The position numbers and the translations under genes are program-made. A stretch of 64,000 nt of DNA from Chrysaora quinquecirrha (lineage: Eukaryota > Cnidaria > Scyphozoa > Semaeostomeae > Pelagiidae), in assembly GCA_014526335.1 (NCBI GenBank), contig JACTAT010000113.1, positions 194,276 through 258,275 of the forward strand, in the 5' to 3' direction. Each line of letters begins with the position of its first letter. The first letter of the stretch is position 1. A model generated the notes under the pieces. It ran no database searches. It had not been told where the DNA came from and saw only the letters and a list, made by a program, of their open reading frames with translations. Positions 1-12,900 of this stretch are shown here, one piece after another.

Positions 1-184
1 CCAAAAGTCTCCATTTATACTTAAAGTTAGAAATGAAGAAAAGTTTCTATGAATTTGCTGTAAAAATTAGTATTTATACATATCCCAAAGGAAAAGTATA
101 AGGAACTTTCAGCCTCATTTTGTTGAAAATTTAAGAAACTCCAGCCTCAACTCAGACCAAAGGTTCCTTATAAAAAAAAACGTG
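1..184. repeat. TA-flanked MITE, right part (family B)
   Basis: The right terminus reads GGTTCCTTATAAAAAA...CGTG followed by TA, the same end as the complete copy at 52711-53078. The interior (aagaaactccagcctcaactc) is also shared. The left end lies outside the window. Confidence 0.7.
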
Positions 185-684
185 TAAACAAGGTTACACA
201 ACAACAGGGACAAGAGTATGCCTGTCAGTCGGGGGGGGGGGGCTATCTGACATTGATATTCATGAGTAAGTTTGGCTGATGGAGGAAGGATTGAAGCCCC
301 TGTAAAGTACTGTGCGATATCGTCCAGGGGGGGGGGGGCAGTTGTCCCTCCAATCATCGCCAAGATCGGCCAGGATAGGTTTTGCATATAGGCTAAATGT
401 AAATGCGTATTAGCAGATCATTTGTTAGAAAGCATCACATGACTTTGGCCCGTCAATGTTTATTGGTTTAGACAAGCTATCTCCTCCTTTGTTTGAAACA
501 AAAGAGCAATTACAACCTCAACGTCCCCGGACAACAGACGATTTAGAGCGTAACCATGGAGATGAGAAAAATCGATATGGGAAATGTTGGTTGCAAGTTT
601 GTCATTCCAGTGATCATTTCCTGTCTAAAAACCTCGATTCGGGCCGACATTGGAGAAAATACGGTAGTGCTGTTTCTTTGTAGC
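185..684. other. Intergenic stretch with two G12 tracts
   Basis: There is no coding signal that I trust here. Two runs of twelve G (231-242 and 327-338) lie about 85 bases apart in otherwise mixed sequence. The small open frames show no family resemblance and are probably chance. Confidence 0.5.
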
Positions 685-1104
685 GTTGTGAAAAGAGGGC
701 ATCGCTTTAAAAAAAATTGAAAATTAGGTCACAGAGAAATTTCGACTTCAGATTCGAATTCAGCACCTTCTTTTTAGTCTTGAGGCAAAGTTATATGCTT
801 CTAGTCCTTACGATATTGATTTTATAGGTGTTTAAAGTTTGAAATTCTATAAAGGATTTGACCTTGAAAAATCGCTGGGGCGAAATTTTACACCCTCAAT
901 CATTGAACACGGTAAAATTTCTTATAAGTTTTTAAACTATTAATCGCTATAGAGTCAACATCGTAAGGACTAGAAGCGTAAAAATTTTCTTCGACTCTAA
1001 AAAGAAGGTGCTAAATTCGAATCTGAAGTTGAAATTTCTCTTTGAAAAAATTTTCAATTTTTTTTGAAAACGAGGCCCTTAGTTGAAGAGGTCTATTTTG
1101 TTCC
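685..1104. repeat. Foldback MITE, diverged copy
   Basis: The two halves are mutually inverted: 'cttctagtccttacgat' near 798 pairs with 'atcgtaaggactagaag' near 959. The right end (gaggcccttagttgaagagg) matches the better-preserved copy at 38066-38477. The left terminus is degraded, so that boundary is approximate. Confidence 0.65.
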
Positions 1105-1613
1105 AAAAACCTCCATATAGTGGATGGACACCTTTCTAAAACGAGCGATAAAATTTGTCCAACAGATGCCCGTTATATGGACGTTTCACTGTAAATACGT
1201 CTATGTTGTCCTGACTGCATAAGAAACATGTGCAAGATTTGCTTAAGATGCAGGCAGAACAGATTACTTGCATATTCTAAGAGAGAGTAATCATTATCCT
1301 TGAAAAGCACCAAGACATTTTCCTGGTACTAAGTATCAGTGATTGATAATAAATACAGCTGTCGCAGGGTGCTTTGTTTTCTTGTATACTAGCGACGCTG
1401 GTGCACTTTATTAAGACAGCTGGACAGAGCAACTTGCATTTTCGTTTTAATCTTCCGTCATTTCCTTTTGTAAACGGTTGCGTTACTAATTAATCTTTGG
1501 ATTCGCTTTTTAGGTGCCTTCAAAGAGATTTCTGGGGAACATTACAAGAAAATCCGAGCTCTTTTTGGCCTAGAATACGAGATTTTCCTGACTGAACTTG
1601 AAAATTTTTCAAG
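1105..1613. other. Upstream region of the GPCR relic
   Basis: I see no gene and no clear promoter element. It may contain 5' UTR of the GPCR relic that starts at 1614. Confidence 0.4.
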
Positions 1614-3126
1614 ATGGCGTTGAATTTGACGTGCGTAAATGGAACCAACGTGAATTGCACTTCGGGGAATTGCACGCCGTGTCCAGTCCCGGAGGGTGAA
1701 TTCACTATTTTTTCAAAAGTCAGAATAATCATTTACGTTATAGCATTCATACTGAGTTTCTTTGGTAATGGAGCCGTTATGTTGGTCGCCCTGAAGAAAC
1801 TCCGTTCCAAGGTCTCCATTCCAGCGTTCAGTTTATTACTTACTCATCTGGCATTCGTGGACTTCCTATTCTCGTGCAATGCCATTATTCTGATTCCAAA
1901 TGAGATTCACAATGAAGAAAATCAAAATGGCATACCCCTTTGCTCGTTTAAGAAGTACTTCAGACAAACTCCATTCATGGCAGCAATTGGTACGATTACA
2001 GTCATCGCAATTGAAAGGTATCTTGTTTAGCTACTATACTAAAATTATACCTCAACGTATAAACTCTTCCTATAGTATAGATTTTCCTTCACAATTCTTG
2101 GCGCATTTGTCAGCATCTTCATACCCTATTCAACATTACCATCAGAGACGCAAAAACCCTACACACCTACACACCTGGTTTGGAGGAAGGTTTTGGCTAA
2201 AACATGAGGAAGGTTTTGTAGTAAAACGACTCTTCATATTTTTTGCTACAGCTAAAAGAAAGAAAATCTATCTTGTCAACCCTTTGTAGGCCCGTACAGT
2301 GCTGTGATATCCTTCAGCTTAAAAAGGTGGAATCAATTTATGAATCACCCTCTTAAGACTGTAGCCTCCCTGATATTAAAGCCTGATTTCCACCTTTGTA
2401 ACCCTTACGCTAAAACGTGCAGGCGATCTGGGAAGGTCCCGATGTACACGTTTTTGTCTCGTGCGTGCAGGAGTCTGTCGGGCTGTTTTTTCGGCAATTT
2501 TATATCATGTTAAAATGAGGAAGGTTGGTTACAAAAATTTCGGGTTTGGAGGAAGATCAATAACTTTTTGCAACTCTGATTACCATCATTATCCTCCTTA
2601 TCGTGTTTATCTTATGAGCATTTTCATTTCATACGCTATTCCACGTGTCAATTCGCCCTTTTCGATGGTACTTTCATTTCAATTCGTATTTTTCAGAATT
2701 TCAATTTAATTTACCTACGGTCAAGATGTACATTTCTTACTGTATTCGTCACCATGCTCATATTCATTTCAAGCCCCAATTGCTCGATTCCGGTACGGTA
2801 CCCATATCGTAATACCCGAAAAGTGCGACCATAGTCAATAGAAATACTCTGGTCTGGTAACTTCACAGGGTTCTCTTTGTCTCCTTTGTTGGAGCTTGAT
2901 CCTTTTGTTCACCAAATCTGTGATAATTGAAGCGTGACACTGCACATGTTGATTCTTTGTTGTCATCCTGCACACATTTTCTCCAAGCAAGTTGGTTCGT
3001 TCTCTGATTCAAAACTATTTTTATGTGCAGTATTTTGAAGTTTTGCGGTAAATATATTCATCACTGAGTATCATAATTATTTCAGGGATAGTATCTTTCG
3101 TTACTTGGTTATAAAATTCTGGCGTA

Positions 3127-5878
3127 ATGCCTAGTGAAAACTGTTGTTTAAATGGATGTGGAGTCAGTAGAAGATAAGGCAAAAGTAACCCTGATGGAAA
3201 GATTGGCTTGTTCAAAGTCCCCTCAGGAGTGGATGAAAAGTACTCACAGTGGCAAAGAGAAATGTTGAATATCATCACAAAGTATAGAAAACCAGACGTT
3301 GATTTTAAAAGGCAATTAAAGGCAGAATCATTGCATATATGCAAGAAACACTTTGCAGCAGACGACATTACTATACGTAAGTCTATTTCTTTTGCTGTGC
3401 TTTTGCCGAATTGTAGGGTTTTTATTATTAGATTTATTAGATTTTTTATTTTAAAAAAAATATTTATTTTTACAGATCATGGTCCAAAGCTAACCAAAAA
3501 ATTTCTCAAATTTGGCGTTCTTCCTACCAAGGACCTTCCTAAGAAGTCTCTGGATTCAATTCTTGACAGAAGTAAACAAGGAGAAAGACCTGGTAGAGTA
3601 GTAGTAAGAGAAATCTTGCCTGAGGCCAGATCAACAGCATGTTATAAAGATTTCAAGGATTTAAGCTCCAGAGTTAAGAAATTATCTCTTAAGGATTGGC
3701 ACCTTTTTCAAGATGATGGTAAAGTTACCTTAAAGAAATACGAAACTCCTTACATTATCCCACGATTTTGTGTCCTGATAGATGAAGATCTTTCATTCTC
3801 AGTATCATTCTTCAACTGGCAAATTCCTGTTGATAATTTTATCTACAAAAATTTTAAGAGGACTGTCAGATTAGTAACAGTTTCTGATCTAATCAGAAAT
3901 ATTGAAAGTGCAAGTATTTGTGAAGGACATGATGCAGCTTGTTATACTGGAAGATCCATAAGACACTGTGTTCCAGAGGAATCCAGTGAGCAAACCGAGC
4001 ACAGCCTACCATTTTCTGCAACAGAAACAATTCGTGTGCAAGAATGCCAAGTTTTGATAAAAGACGAAGCAAAATGTGAACGCTGTAAGGGTCAAGAAAC
4101 ATTGCATACCAAAGAGGCAAGAAGGCTTGCAGCTAGGCAATCTATACCAGCTAAACCAAAAGCACCTGCTAATCTCACATCAGCTAAAAGACAAAAGCTC
4201 ACACTGCAGGCAAACAGATTGCAGTGTCGCCTTCTTAAATCAAAGCTGCAAGATATGGAAATAGAAGTGCAATTAGACCTGAGCCACGATATTCTTGGAT
4301 TAATTGCTAAGCATGGAGATTCAATGAGTCCCTTCATGAAACTGTTTTGGCAGCAGCAACAAAAAAATGCCTCTAGAAATTTAAAAGGGCATAGGTATCA
4401 TCCAATGATCATATGGTGGTGCCTCTCAATAGCATCAAAATCAGCTTCAGCATATGATGAACATAGAGGGACATTTAAAGGTACTGGCTCTTTAGAGCTA
4501 CCAAGCAGAAGGACACTAAGATATTAAAGCAATGCTATAAAGCCAAATTGGCATTTGGCAAATTTTGTTGCTCATTACACACCAATGGAAAAATTTGTAG
4601 GCATTCTTTTTGATGAGATGAAAGTGCAAAATGGTCTAGTATGGGACAAAAGCACAGGAGAGCTGATTGGCTATGTTGATCTCGGTGACCCAGACGTAAA
4701 TTTTGCAACATTAGAGAATCAAGACAAAATAGCCACCCATGCTCTTGTTTTTATGGTGAAGGGCATTTGCACCAAGTTACAGTTTGTACTGGGCTATTTT
4801 GCAACATCATCTATTACTTCGTCCAAACTGTTTACAGTGTTTTGGAGAGCTGTTGCAATTCTTGAAATGCGTTGCAAATTGGCAGTGGTTGTAGCAACTG
4901 CAGATGGGGTACAAGCAAACAGGCGATATTTTAAAACGCACGAGGACATGAACGAAATTAATGAAAAGAATGTTGACCATGAAGTAAGAAATCTATATGC
5001 AGAGGACCGGGATATTTTTTTCTTCAGTGATGCACCACATGTTTTAAAGACAAACAGAAACTGTCTTATTCAATTCAGGCTCAGGTCTTCATAGTCGATA
5101 TATGTGGAATAATGGCCAGGATGTACTTTTGACCCACATAGCCAATGCTTTTTATCAGGACCAAGAGAATGGCCTCCATCTGCTTTCAAGGCTTACATCA
5201 GATCATGTTGAACTAAACTCGTACTCTGTTATGAAAGTCAATCTTGCTGCACAAGTCTTAAGCAAGACTATGGCTACAGTACTTAGAGAGTTTCATGGAA
5301 ATCACACTTTGGGAACAGCAAAGTTCTGTGAAATAATGAATAAATTTTTCGACTGATTTAATGTCAGAAGCATAAATGAAGGTCACTTCAAGAGAAACAC
5401 CAATCTTTCTCCATACAAAGAAGTAACAGATGACAGACTCCGGTGGCTAGAGGAAGATTTTCTGGGTTATTTTTCTTCCTGGAAAGAAAGTGTTCAAAAT
5501 AGAGAAGGTCCATTTGATGACAGTGCACGCGCAAAGATGTTCATCTCTTGGCAAACCCATGAAGGTCTGAAGATAAGTGTTTTCTCACTTATTGGTCTGG
5601 TTCGCTTCTTGCTTGAAAATGGTGCAAATTATGTCTTGTCGAATAAACTGTGTCAGGATGCAGTTGAGGAGTATTTCGGTCACCAAAGAGCACTAGGGCG
5701 CAGATGTGACAATCCCACTATCAGAGATTTCGGATATAATGCCAACAAGCTACGTATTCAAAAGTACTTGTCACCAAACATACAGGGCAATACACAAGGT
5801 AGCAAAAAGACAAAAAAGGACACAAAATGGAAAAGTGTCACAAATGAACCAGTCGCCAAAAGAAAGAAAGCTACTTAA
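3127..5878 (+). pseudogene. THAP-domain P-element-type transposase, inactivated
   Basis: The ATG at 3127 begins a C2CH THAP zinc finger: the Cys pair near residue 6, then ICKKHF as the second half. A 99-nt intron (3377-3475; cGTAAGT...ttacAG) happens to be open in frame. Downstream are a coiled, basic region and the RNase H-like P-transposase core. Recognisable blocks are GYVDLGDPDVNFATLENQDK, THALVFMVKGI, VVVATADGVQANRRYF, FFSDAPHVLKT, RYMWNNGQ and KLCQDAVEEYFGHQRALGRR. Lesions: TAA 3175, TAA 4525, a one-base shift near 5070 and TGA 5354. All but the shift keep one frame, which suggests rather recent loss. This class is related to Drosophila P transposase and THAP9 and carries out cut-and-paste transposition. 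Terminal repeats were not found. Confidence 0.85.
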
Positions 5879-6803
5879 AACTGAAACACCAGGTGATTTT
5901 ATCTTTGAACAATGCAAGATTTAAATGTTAGTGTCAAGTTAGATAAGAACAAAATACTGCTTTTTAGCTCCTTTTAGTAATCAAGGTTTTGTTTACTGTA
6001 AATTTTTAAGGATTGATTAACAATACTATTTACTGTATTTATGCAAATGGGCTCCACCCTCGACTGAGCAATCCCAACAGGTATGAAAAGATAATACTGG
6101 TAAATATTGATTCAAGAGGAAAGACACAAAGTATCATTCCTTTGCTCTTTTAAAAAGATGTTGGGATTCCGGATTTTGGTTAAAAAAGACCATTCCAAAA
6201 AGTATGATATTTGCAAAATGATTTTTGATAATGTTATTGCATCCTTTTAATGAAAGTTTCCTCAAATAAGTGTCCCTTGAAGCACAATAAATTGAGTGTA
6301 ACACTAACAGGCACCCATTAGAGAAAATCCTGTAATTTACACAGGTTATAGAAATAAAAGTCGTAAAGAATTAATGTACAGTTTGATTATAAGTAAGGCG
6401 ACAATAAACATTTTCAATCAGTTTAATAGAGCATTCTCATTATAGACCATCCATGGTAAGTAAACAAAACTAAATTTATATAAGAAAATTAAAACATGAC
6501 GTACAAAGACTTTCTTTTGATTCAAACTTGAATCATCCTCAGCCAAATAAATGGAAAAAGTCCAGCAATTTATAGTAACAGACTAATTAGAATTACAATA
6601 CTAAGTGTATTACACGAGAAATTTGATTAGCATTACTACAGGGGAAAATACTAAAAAAGAGTTAAAGGGATTGACGACTTTTGGGAATTAAGAGAAGGTC
6701 GATCACGAAGAATGAGAAGGCTTTCATGAATAAGGAGGTACAGTTAATATCTTAGTTAATATCTAATGTACAGTTAATATCTTAGTTTCAATAAAGTTTG
6801 AAG
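5879..6803. other. Spacer between the transposase and the zinc-finger relic
   Basis: AT-rich sequence without a gene. It separates two convergent reading units and is probably internal to one mobile element. No terminal inverted repeat or target duplication could be located by eye. Confidence 0.4.
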
Positions 6804-7562
6804 TTATTGTTGCAAGACTTGCTTGTCTGACTTTCTCTTGATTTCTGTCCTCAGCGATCTTGTTTTGCCTTTTCTTTTAGTGGACATAAATTTGTTAATA
6901 ACATCTTTTGCATAGGAGAAAGATCTTACCTTCACATACAGCATTAATATGTTGTTAAGTGAGGCTTGACCCACTTCATTATGTTATAGAGCAGTGCAAT
7001 TTCTTTCAATATTAATTCCTACTCACAGCTAAAATCCTCCAATGTAAATCTGAAGGACCTGAAGCAGCTGCAGATATCTGAAGGAAAACATAGATCCTCT
7101 GACAAATCTTTTGAGCACTGTCCTATAAGGCTTGCAACTGTTGAATTGCTGAAATTCAGATTTTATTTCTCACCTTCTTCCCTTCCAGAATGCTTGGAAC
7201 TCACATGTCGTTTCAGACCATTTTTTGTCTTATAAACTTTACTGCACACTGCACATTGAAAATTTCCATTTTTGATCTAAAATAAACAAAAAACTGTGTT
7301 TAAAATTTGAAACATCTTATCTTTGTCTGGTCAACTACAGATTCAGGCCGGTTCCTTATAAGCAGCTTAGGCCACAACTCATTAGAAAAGTCAGTTTACA
7401 CTCCACTCGGCCAAATAAAGTAAAACTATTTTGGCTTACCTCATCAACAGCTTCGTCAAATGAATTTCTCATTTCATCTTCTAAAAAATCGCTATCCAAC
7501 AATTCTAAAATAGCTTCCAAATCTTCACCACTTACTTCGTCTTTTCGCGTACGTCCAGCCAT
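6804..7562 (-). pseudogene. Spliced C2H2 zinc-finger protein, probably element-borne
   Basis: Four consecutive coding pieces can be read on the minus strand. Exon 1 (7562-7440) begins MAGRTRKDEVSGEDLEA and is acidic. Exon 2 (7277-7174) carries a C2H2 finger, CAVCSKVYKTKNGLKRH with a following H. Exon 3 (7137-7027) reads ASLIGQCSKDLSEDL. The last piece (to the TAA at 6804) ends in a basic tail, VRSFSYAKDVINKF. GT and AG sites fit at each junction (GAG/gtaag, tttag/ATC, gaagaag/gtgag, aacag/TT). A run of five T at the start of exon 2 adds one base and breaks the frame, and a TAA at 6984 interrupts exon 4. The gene converges on the THAP transposase. Function unknown; an accessory protein of the same element is one possibility. 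Confidence 0.55.
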
Positions 7563-8199
7563 TTTCTCACACGCCTTCAAAACAGTGTGCAGGTTCACGC
7601 TTCGTTGAACTTCAGAAATTTGCGTTTCAACATAAAGCGCGGCATCCTTTGTAATTATGAAGTTTCCAGACCAGAGTATTTCTATTGACTATGGCTATAC
7701 TATGCTTGCCGAATCAAATTCTGCTCCTATATATGGAGATTGCTAACATGCGAGACAATCTTGGCAGCACCTATGACATCCTCCAAATGTTAGGAGTCCT
7801 ACTGCTCCTTCACACTTCCTTCAACCCCGCAGTGTACAGCATCATGGATAAGAATTTCAGAGCAGATGCGAGAGATGTTTGTTGTTGTTGCTGCAGCAAG
7901 AAAAAGAAAGGAGGTGAACAAGGTTCGAGTTCAGGTTCTTCCCAGACAAGAGCAACACGAGCGAGTTCGACTCTCAGTGGAAAATATGCGATCGCAGAAA
8001 ATGCTGTTTGAAGAATGAAAAAAGCAAAGATAGACAGAGAAACCATGCATAAAACAATTTGCAACTGTAGAGAGTACATTGACATGTATTCTGGCAGCAA
8101 TATTTGAAATATTACGCTCTGAATTTCAAGAAACTGCATAAACGTGAATTGTAGATAGGTACTAGTGCACAAAAGATTGATTTTTCAATATCTATCTCA

Positions 8200-8689
8200 G
8201 GGCCTCTTTTAACATAGTAATTAGGGGGGCAAATGCCCGCTAGTCCCTATCATTGCCCACCTAGTTTCATAAAGTTGCCCCCCTAGTACAATGTCCTCTA
8301 AAAAGAAAACTGCCAAAAAGGCCAATCTGGGCCAATCTTGAAGTTGTATTTTGAGAAATTTTCTGGGGGAGCATGCCCCCAGACCTTCCCAATTAGGAAC
8401 ACCTCTGGAGCGCTGTACGCCTTCGCCGCATTTACAGTCAGTTGTAACATCAGTATGACTTGTATAAATTCTCAACTGAAGTAGAGATGCACCCTAGTAA
8501 TTTCCCCAGCTCTGTACCACTGGTTGTGCATGAATTATTGATAAAAAGACTAAGAGAGGAATGAACTTTCCAAGACAGGACTCGCACTGTGAAAGAAAGT
8601 GCTGAAGATAAAACAATAGAACAATAAAACAATAAGTCCCCTTAAATTTTTTGCCCTCCCCTCTAGTTTTTGCCCTTTAAAAGAGGCCC
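8200..8689. repeat. Inverted-repeat element with GGGCCTCTTTTAA ends
   Basis: The left end reads gggcctcttttaac and then a 'ggggggcaaatgccc' region. The right end reads tttgccctttaaaagaggccc, giving an 11-bp terminal inverted repeat plus a looser match further in. No clear target duplication. It lies just 3' of the GPCR relic. Confidence 0.5.
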
Positions 8690-9914
8690 TTCTTTCTCCC
8701 TTATATCACACGGCCAAACGTATCAAAGAAAAGCGACGTGGAATATGGATTTTTGAATTCACTTTGGTCCTCTTAGTTGCCTTAGTTTTGTGTCTTTGCG
8801 CCACAGGGTCTGCTGTAAAGGGTTTTTGCTTTCACTGCGTTTTAATCTGTTTCCAAATAAATTATCTTTTTAACTTTTACTTTTTGGAATTATTATCACC
8901 TGTGCGACGTTTAGTTTTTAATTTTCTATAATCTTATGGAATTTCGCAAATTTTCTGGCAGCTTGGTATATATAGTAGTGGGTGTAGTGCACTGCGATAT
9001 ATCAGTTAAAATTTGTAGTGTATACAGTTATAATGTATACATTTATCTAATCATTTAAAGGAACATTTGATTTTGTTTTAACATTTGATTTTGTTTTGAG
9101 GGACTTTGTTTGGTTAATTTGTTTGTTATTTCTCAATCTTTAATGTGATTTTTAAGCATTTCTTAACCATTCATTTTAATACATATTATTTAATTTGATT
9201 ATAATTTTCAAAGATTTTAATTTACAGTATTTTTCTTAAATTTTTTCATCTCGAGGCGAAATACATAACGTAACACTGCCTTGTGCATTGCTTAGTGGAG
9301 TGTTTTTGGGATTCAGTACCACGTCGAATCGAAATACTGCCGTATTTGAAAAGAAGTGAAACAATTCCTGAAAAGGTCGTGCTTTGCGTTTATTGGTTGT
9401 GTGTTGTGCTTTGTCCTTTCCAAGGTCCATTCACTGATCCAAATGTCCATTCCGCGATTCCACACAGGCAGACTGCCAAGCAAGAGGTCTGGAACTAGGC
9501 GGGAGAGAAGAAGACAAGATGGTTGCCTTGATGTGCAAAACTTACGGTTTTACTTTCTTCGGTTGAACTGAACTGTTTGACAGGTCGATCAGGTCATCGT
9601 TCGTTATCTTTCACTGGGACTAAAAGGTTCGTATAGATAACTATCTAGTCTGAATTTCAAAAGCACAAGTAATCCAGACTAGCTTCAGCTAGGGTCCAGC
9701 TTGTAAAGAAATCTTTGTGAAAAAAAGTTGGCCTAAAAAGCTCAAATCATGGATAAAATAGAATAGGCCTAATCATACCAAAAACAAAGAGTAACCTTAT
9801 AAAACTAAACAATATCCCAACCTAACTAGTGTATGGCAGTGGCAGGCTTTAATGTCTGCTCAGTATAAATGGTAAGTAGCAGCTTTAAATTAATAAATTT
9901 TCCTTAAATTTCAG
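8690..9914. other. Intergenic region and presumed IPMK 5' region
   Basis: AT-rich with no convincing ORF. The acceptor at 9911-9914 (aaatttcag) means a non-coding first exon of the IPMK gene should lie upstream, probably between about 9240 and 9660. I cannot place its limits. Confidence 0.4.
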
Positions 9915-9930
9915 GGCTAATCAAGCTTTG

Positions 9931-12900
9931 ATGAATACGATCAAGCAAGGTCACAACACCATGTCACAGACAAAGAAGAAAGAGGAGACAAAGACAGAAC
10001 CACCAAGGAAAAAAGGAATTTTCACTGCAACATCAAAGCCTCCACCACCAATATCTGGGTTCAGAAGCTTCACAGAGCAAGTTGCTGGACATCAAGCAAC
10101 ACATGGCGTTCCTTGTTAGTAAGCACATGATAGGAGCATTCATCTCGTTTCAGAAGCAAATTCAAAGATTCTTTCTAAATGGGAATAATTTTTCCCGTTT
10201 TGGAAGCAAAACCTCAACAAGACAAGAAACCAAGACAAAATTTACTTCCAAAACAAGAATAAAATACAAAAAAGACATTTTTATAGACAGGGGGAAACTT
10301 TCAAATGTCGATTTTCGAAATCTATGTCTGAAAAAACATTGGTTTTGTGATAAAAATATAATGGTGGTCTGTGTAGCAAAGAAGTTAGCCCAGTTACACG
10401 CAAAAAGCCATAAGATCTATTGTTCTGTACGCCTTTACTCTTGATGTGACTTGACTTAACCTTGATTGATACTCTAAAAAGGCGAGAAAAACGACAGCAA
10501 ATGTGTGCAGAACGATAGATCTGATGGCTTTTTGCATGCAACTGGATTAACTTCTTTGCCGCACAGACAACTCACATAGTTTTATCCAAAAACCAACAAT
10601 TTTTTGGTTGTAGATTCTGCTCTTGCAAAAATTAAAGTGAAACTTTCATTTACCTCCAAGGTCAGACTTGTCATAAAGAGTGAGAAGACTTGCCAACTCT
10701 CTTTAATTTTAGGCAAGATGAATCACTTGGCCACATCAAAATAAATGGGTTCTATCTGCACTGCTTTGATTCAGCCTTGTGCTATTCAGTGCTGACAGTA
10801 TTCCCCCACCCCGTGCTTAGTACAGATGCCAATATGTTGCAAGACAACAAGTGTATAGGACTGAATATTTAACTAAATTGAGTTCAATACAAACAAATGC
10901 TTTCTGAGGCCTGAAACCCTTGCACTAGATGCCTCCGAATGCATGATCAGCACTCTTAAAGCTTAAAAGCTTGAGTGAACGATGAATCAGAGCCAAAGAT
11001 TAAAGTACTGACTGATTGACCAAATCAAGTTTTCTCATTACAGTATAAACCTTTTACTTTTTAGGTTTCATGATTGACAATGATGGCCATCTATTAAAAA
11101 TCCTTGACAAAGGTACAAAGCTGGTTTACAGAGAACAAGAATTTTATGAAACAATATTTCATGAAGAAAATGATAAAGAGGAATGGTCAGAAATAAAGAA
11201 ATATATACCAGAATTTTTCGGCACAACAACATTACTGCATAATGAAAAAGAGTGTATCCTTCTTTTCTTATTACCTTTAAAAATAGGTAACTTTGTTGAT
11301 TGAAAATCTAAAGATGGGTAGATGCCACGATCTACAGATGGGTAGAGTAATACTCTTAAAACAGCTACCTGTAAAATATGGAGTGTGGAATGCTACATTC
11401 CAGAATTCCAATATTTCATGTTTCATGTCAACCAAGCTATCCTTGCAACGAGGCAAAGCCCAGGGTAACTGCATAATTTTGTGATGGGGATGTGTGGATT
11501 ATCTTGTCATGAACTTGAGTTTTCCTCATCAATTAAAATAGTTTGTTACCTGAAAATGGAAAATCTTGTGGCTGGCTTTGAGCATCCTTGCATTATGGAT
11601 ATGAAAATTGGCAAAATAACCTATGATCCTTTTGCAACGCCTGACAAAATTCACAGAGAAACTATTCGTTATGATCATCAGTCACAGCTTGGCTTTAGAA
11701 TCTCTGGAATCAAGGTTTGATTACTCAGTTTATTTAGCCTCTGTATTATTGCCAGTATACAAGCTTGATGTCATTTTGTTTAAAAAAAGTAACTTCATCA
11801 CTTACATGTAGTAATTTCTTTCAGTAGGTATTCAAAGCCAAGACTGGTGAAGTGGAGTTATTTGATAGATTTCACTGCAAGAAATTCACTCCAGATGACA
11901 TGGAGCCAAGTATGTATTGTCCATTGCTAATCATAAGGCCTGGTTAAACTAAGAGACATTGTGGCATGTGACATTGTCGCATGTGACATGTCCCCTTAAG
12001 GTCTCCCAGTTTAGCAAACTCAGAAACTTTATATCAAGCAATAAAAATTGTACTGAGAGGTGTGCAAATAATTCTGGGAGAAAACAGAAACATTTTCTGT
12101 CTCTCTAATTTTGGGGACATCTTGCTGGCATAGAAATGCCAACCTTAGAGACACCCCCAAATACTATGTCACGTGTGACATGTCTCCTGGTTTAGCCACA
12201 GCTTTGAACTTAATGGCAGCTTGTCAGTCATTTGAATGCTCAGGTAAAAACCAGCCAATGTTACCCTGGACCTTTCACACTGAGGATTTTAGAAAGATAT
12301 TTAGGAAAAAAATACCCTGTCTTCAGATCCAAAGAGGATGGACAGTTGTGTTGTTTTCAGGAATTTGAAGAGCATTCCCAGCTCTTTCATCTGTAATCTG
12401 TTATTTATGCACCAAGCCATTTTACCACTCAGTAGCCATCCCTTTGCAAATGATAGAAATGAGCAGGAAAGATAGCATTCTCTGCAAACTCTAATGCTTA
12501 GGGCTGCAAGAAGCAATGTTAGAAGCATTGCCACAAGGTGCTGTGGCATCATGATGTGACTCAAATTGTCTGTAGGTGACAGGAACTCCACAAGATTAGA
12601 AATGATGTAACAATACAATGCAGGTATGCCCATGCAATTGCGAATGCACCTTTACCTTCATTGCAGCAAAGTCATGGGAGCAACAGCTCTACATAGTTGT
12701 TTTGGGCCCTTCATGCTTTTGTTGCTCCATGTACCTATTCCCATTATGAAAAACCTAATTTTAGTCTTTTTATTTGCAGCATTCAGGTATTTCTTTGATC
12801 TGGAAAACTTTCCAGAAAGAACCCTCTTACTAGCGAAAATGCTAGAGAGATTAAAAAGTCTCATGAAATGGTTCGAAACACAACGGCGTGTAAAATTCTA

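Larger units (their letters stand above)
1614..8011 (+). pseudogene. Class A (rhodopsin-type) GPCR relic split by a P-like element
   Basis: The ATG at 1614 opens TM1 (FFGNGAVMLVALKK), TM2 (LLLTHLAFVDFLFS) and TM3 ending in IERY, the DRY-motif position. The same frame then meets TAG 2028, TAA 2040 and TAG 2073 before a TM4-like stretch (FSFTILGAFVSIFIP, about 2082-2126) and TGA 2205. A TM5-like hydrophobic run (ATLITIIILLIVFI) lies at 2570-2614 and is followed at once by TGA. TM6/TM7 with the NPxxY-type motif SFNPAVYSIMDKNFR, a Cys run and a Ser-rich tail is on a final segment of about 7670-8011, preceded by a plausible acceptor (tttccag). About 5 kb of transposon separates TM5 from TM6. A 60-nt intron around 2018-2078 could hide some stops but would delete the second intracellular loop, so I prefer a pseudogene. 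Ligand unknown. Confidence 0.7.

Noticed and set aside
8450..8632. Small frames inside 8200-8689
   Set aside because: They sit within an inverted-repeat element and show no domain.
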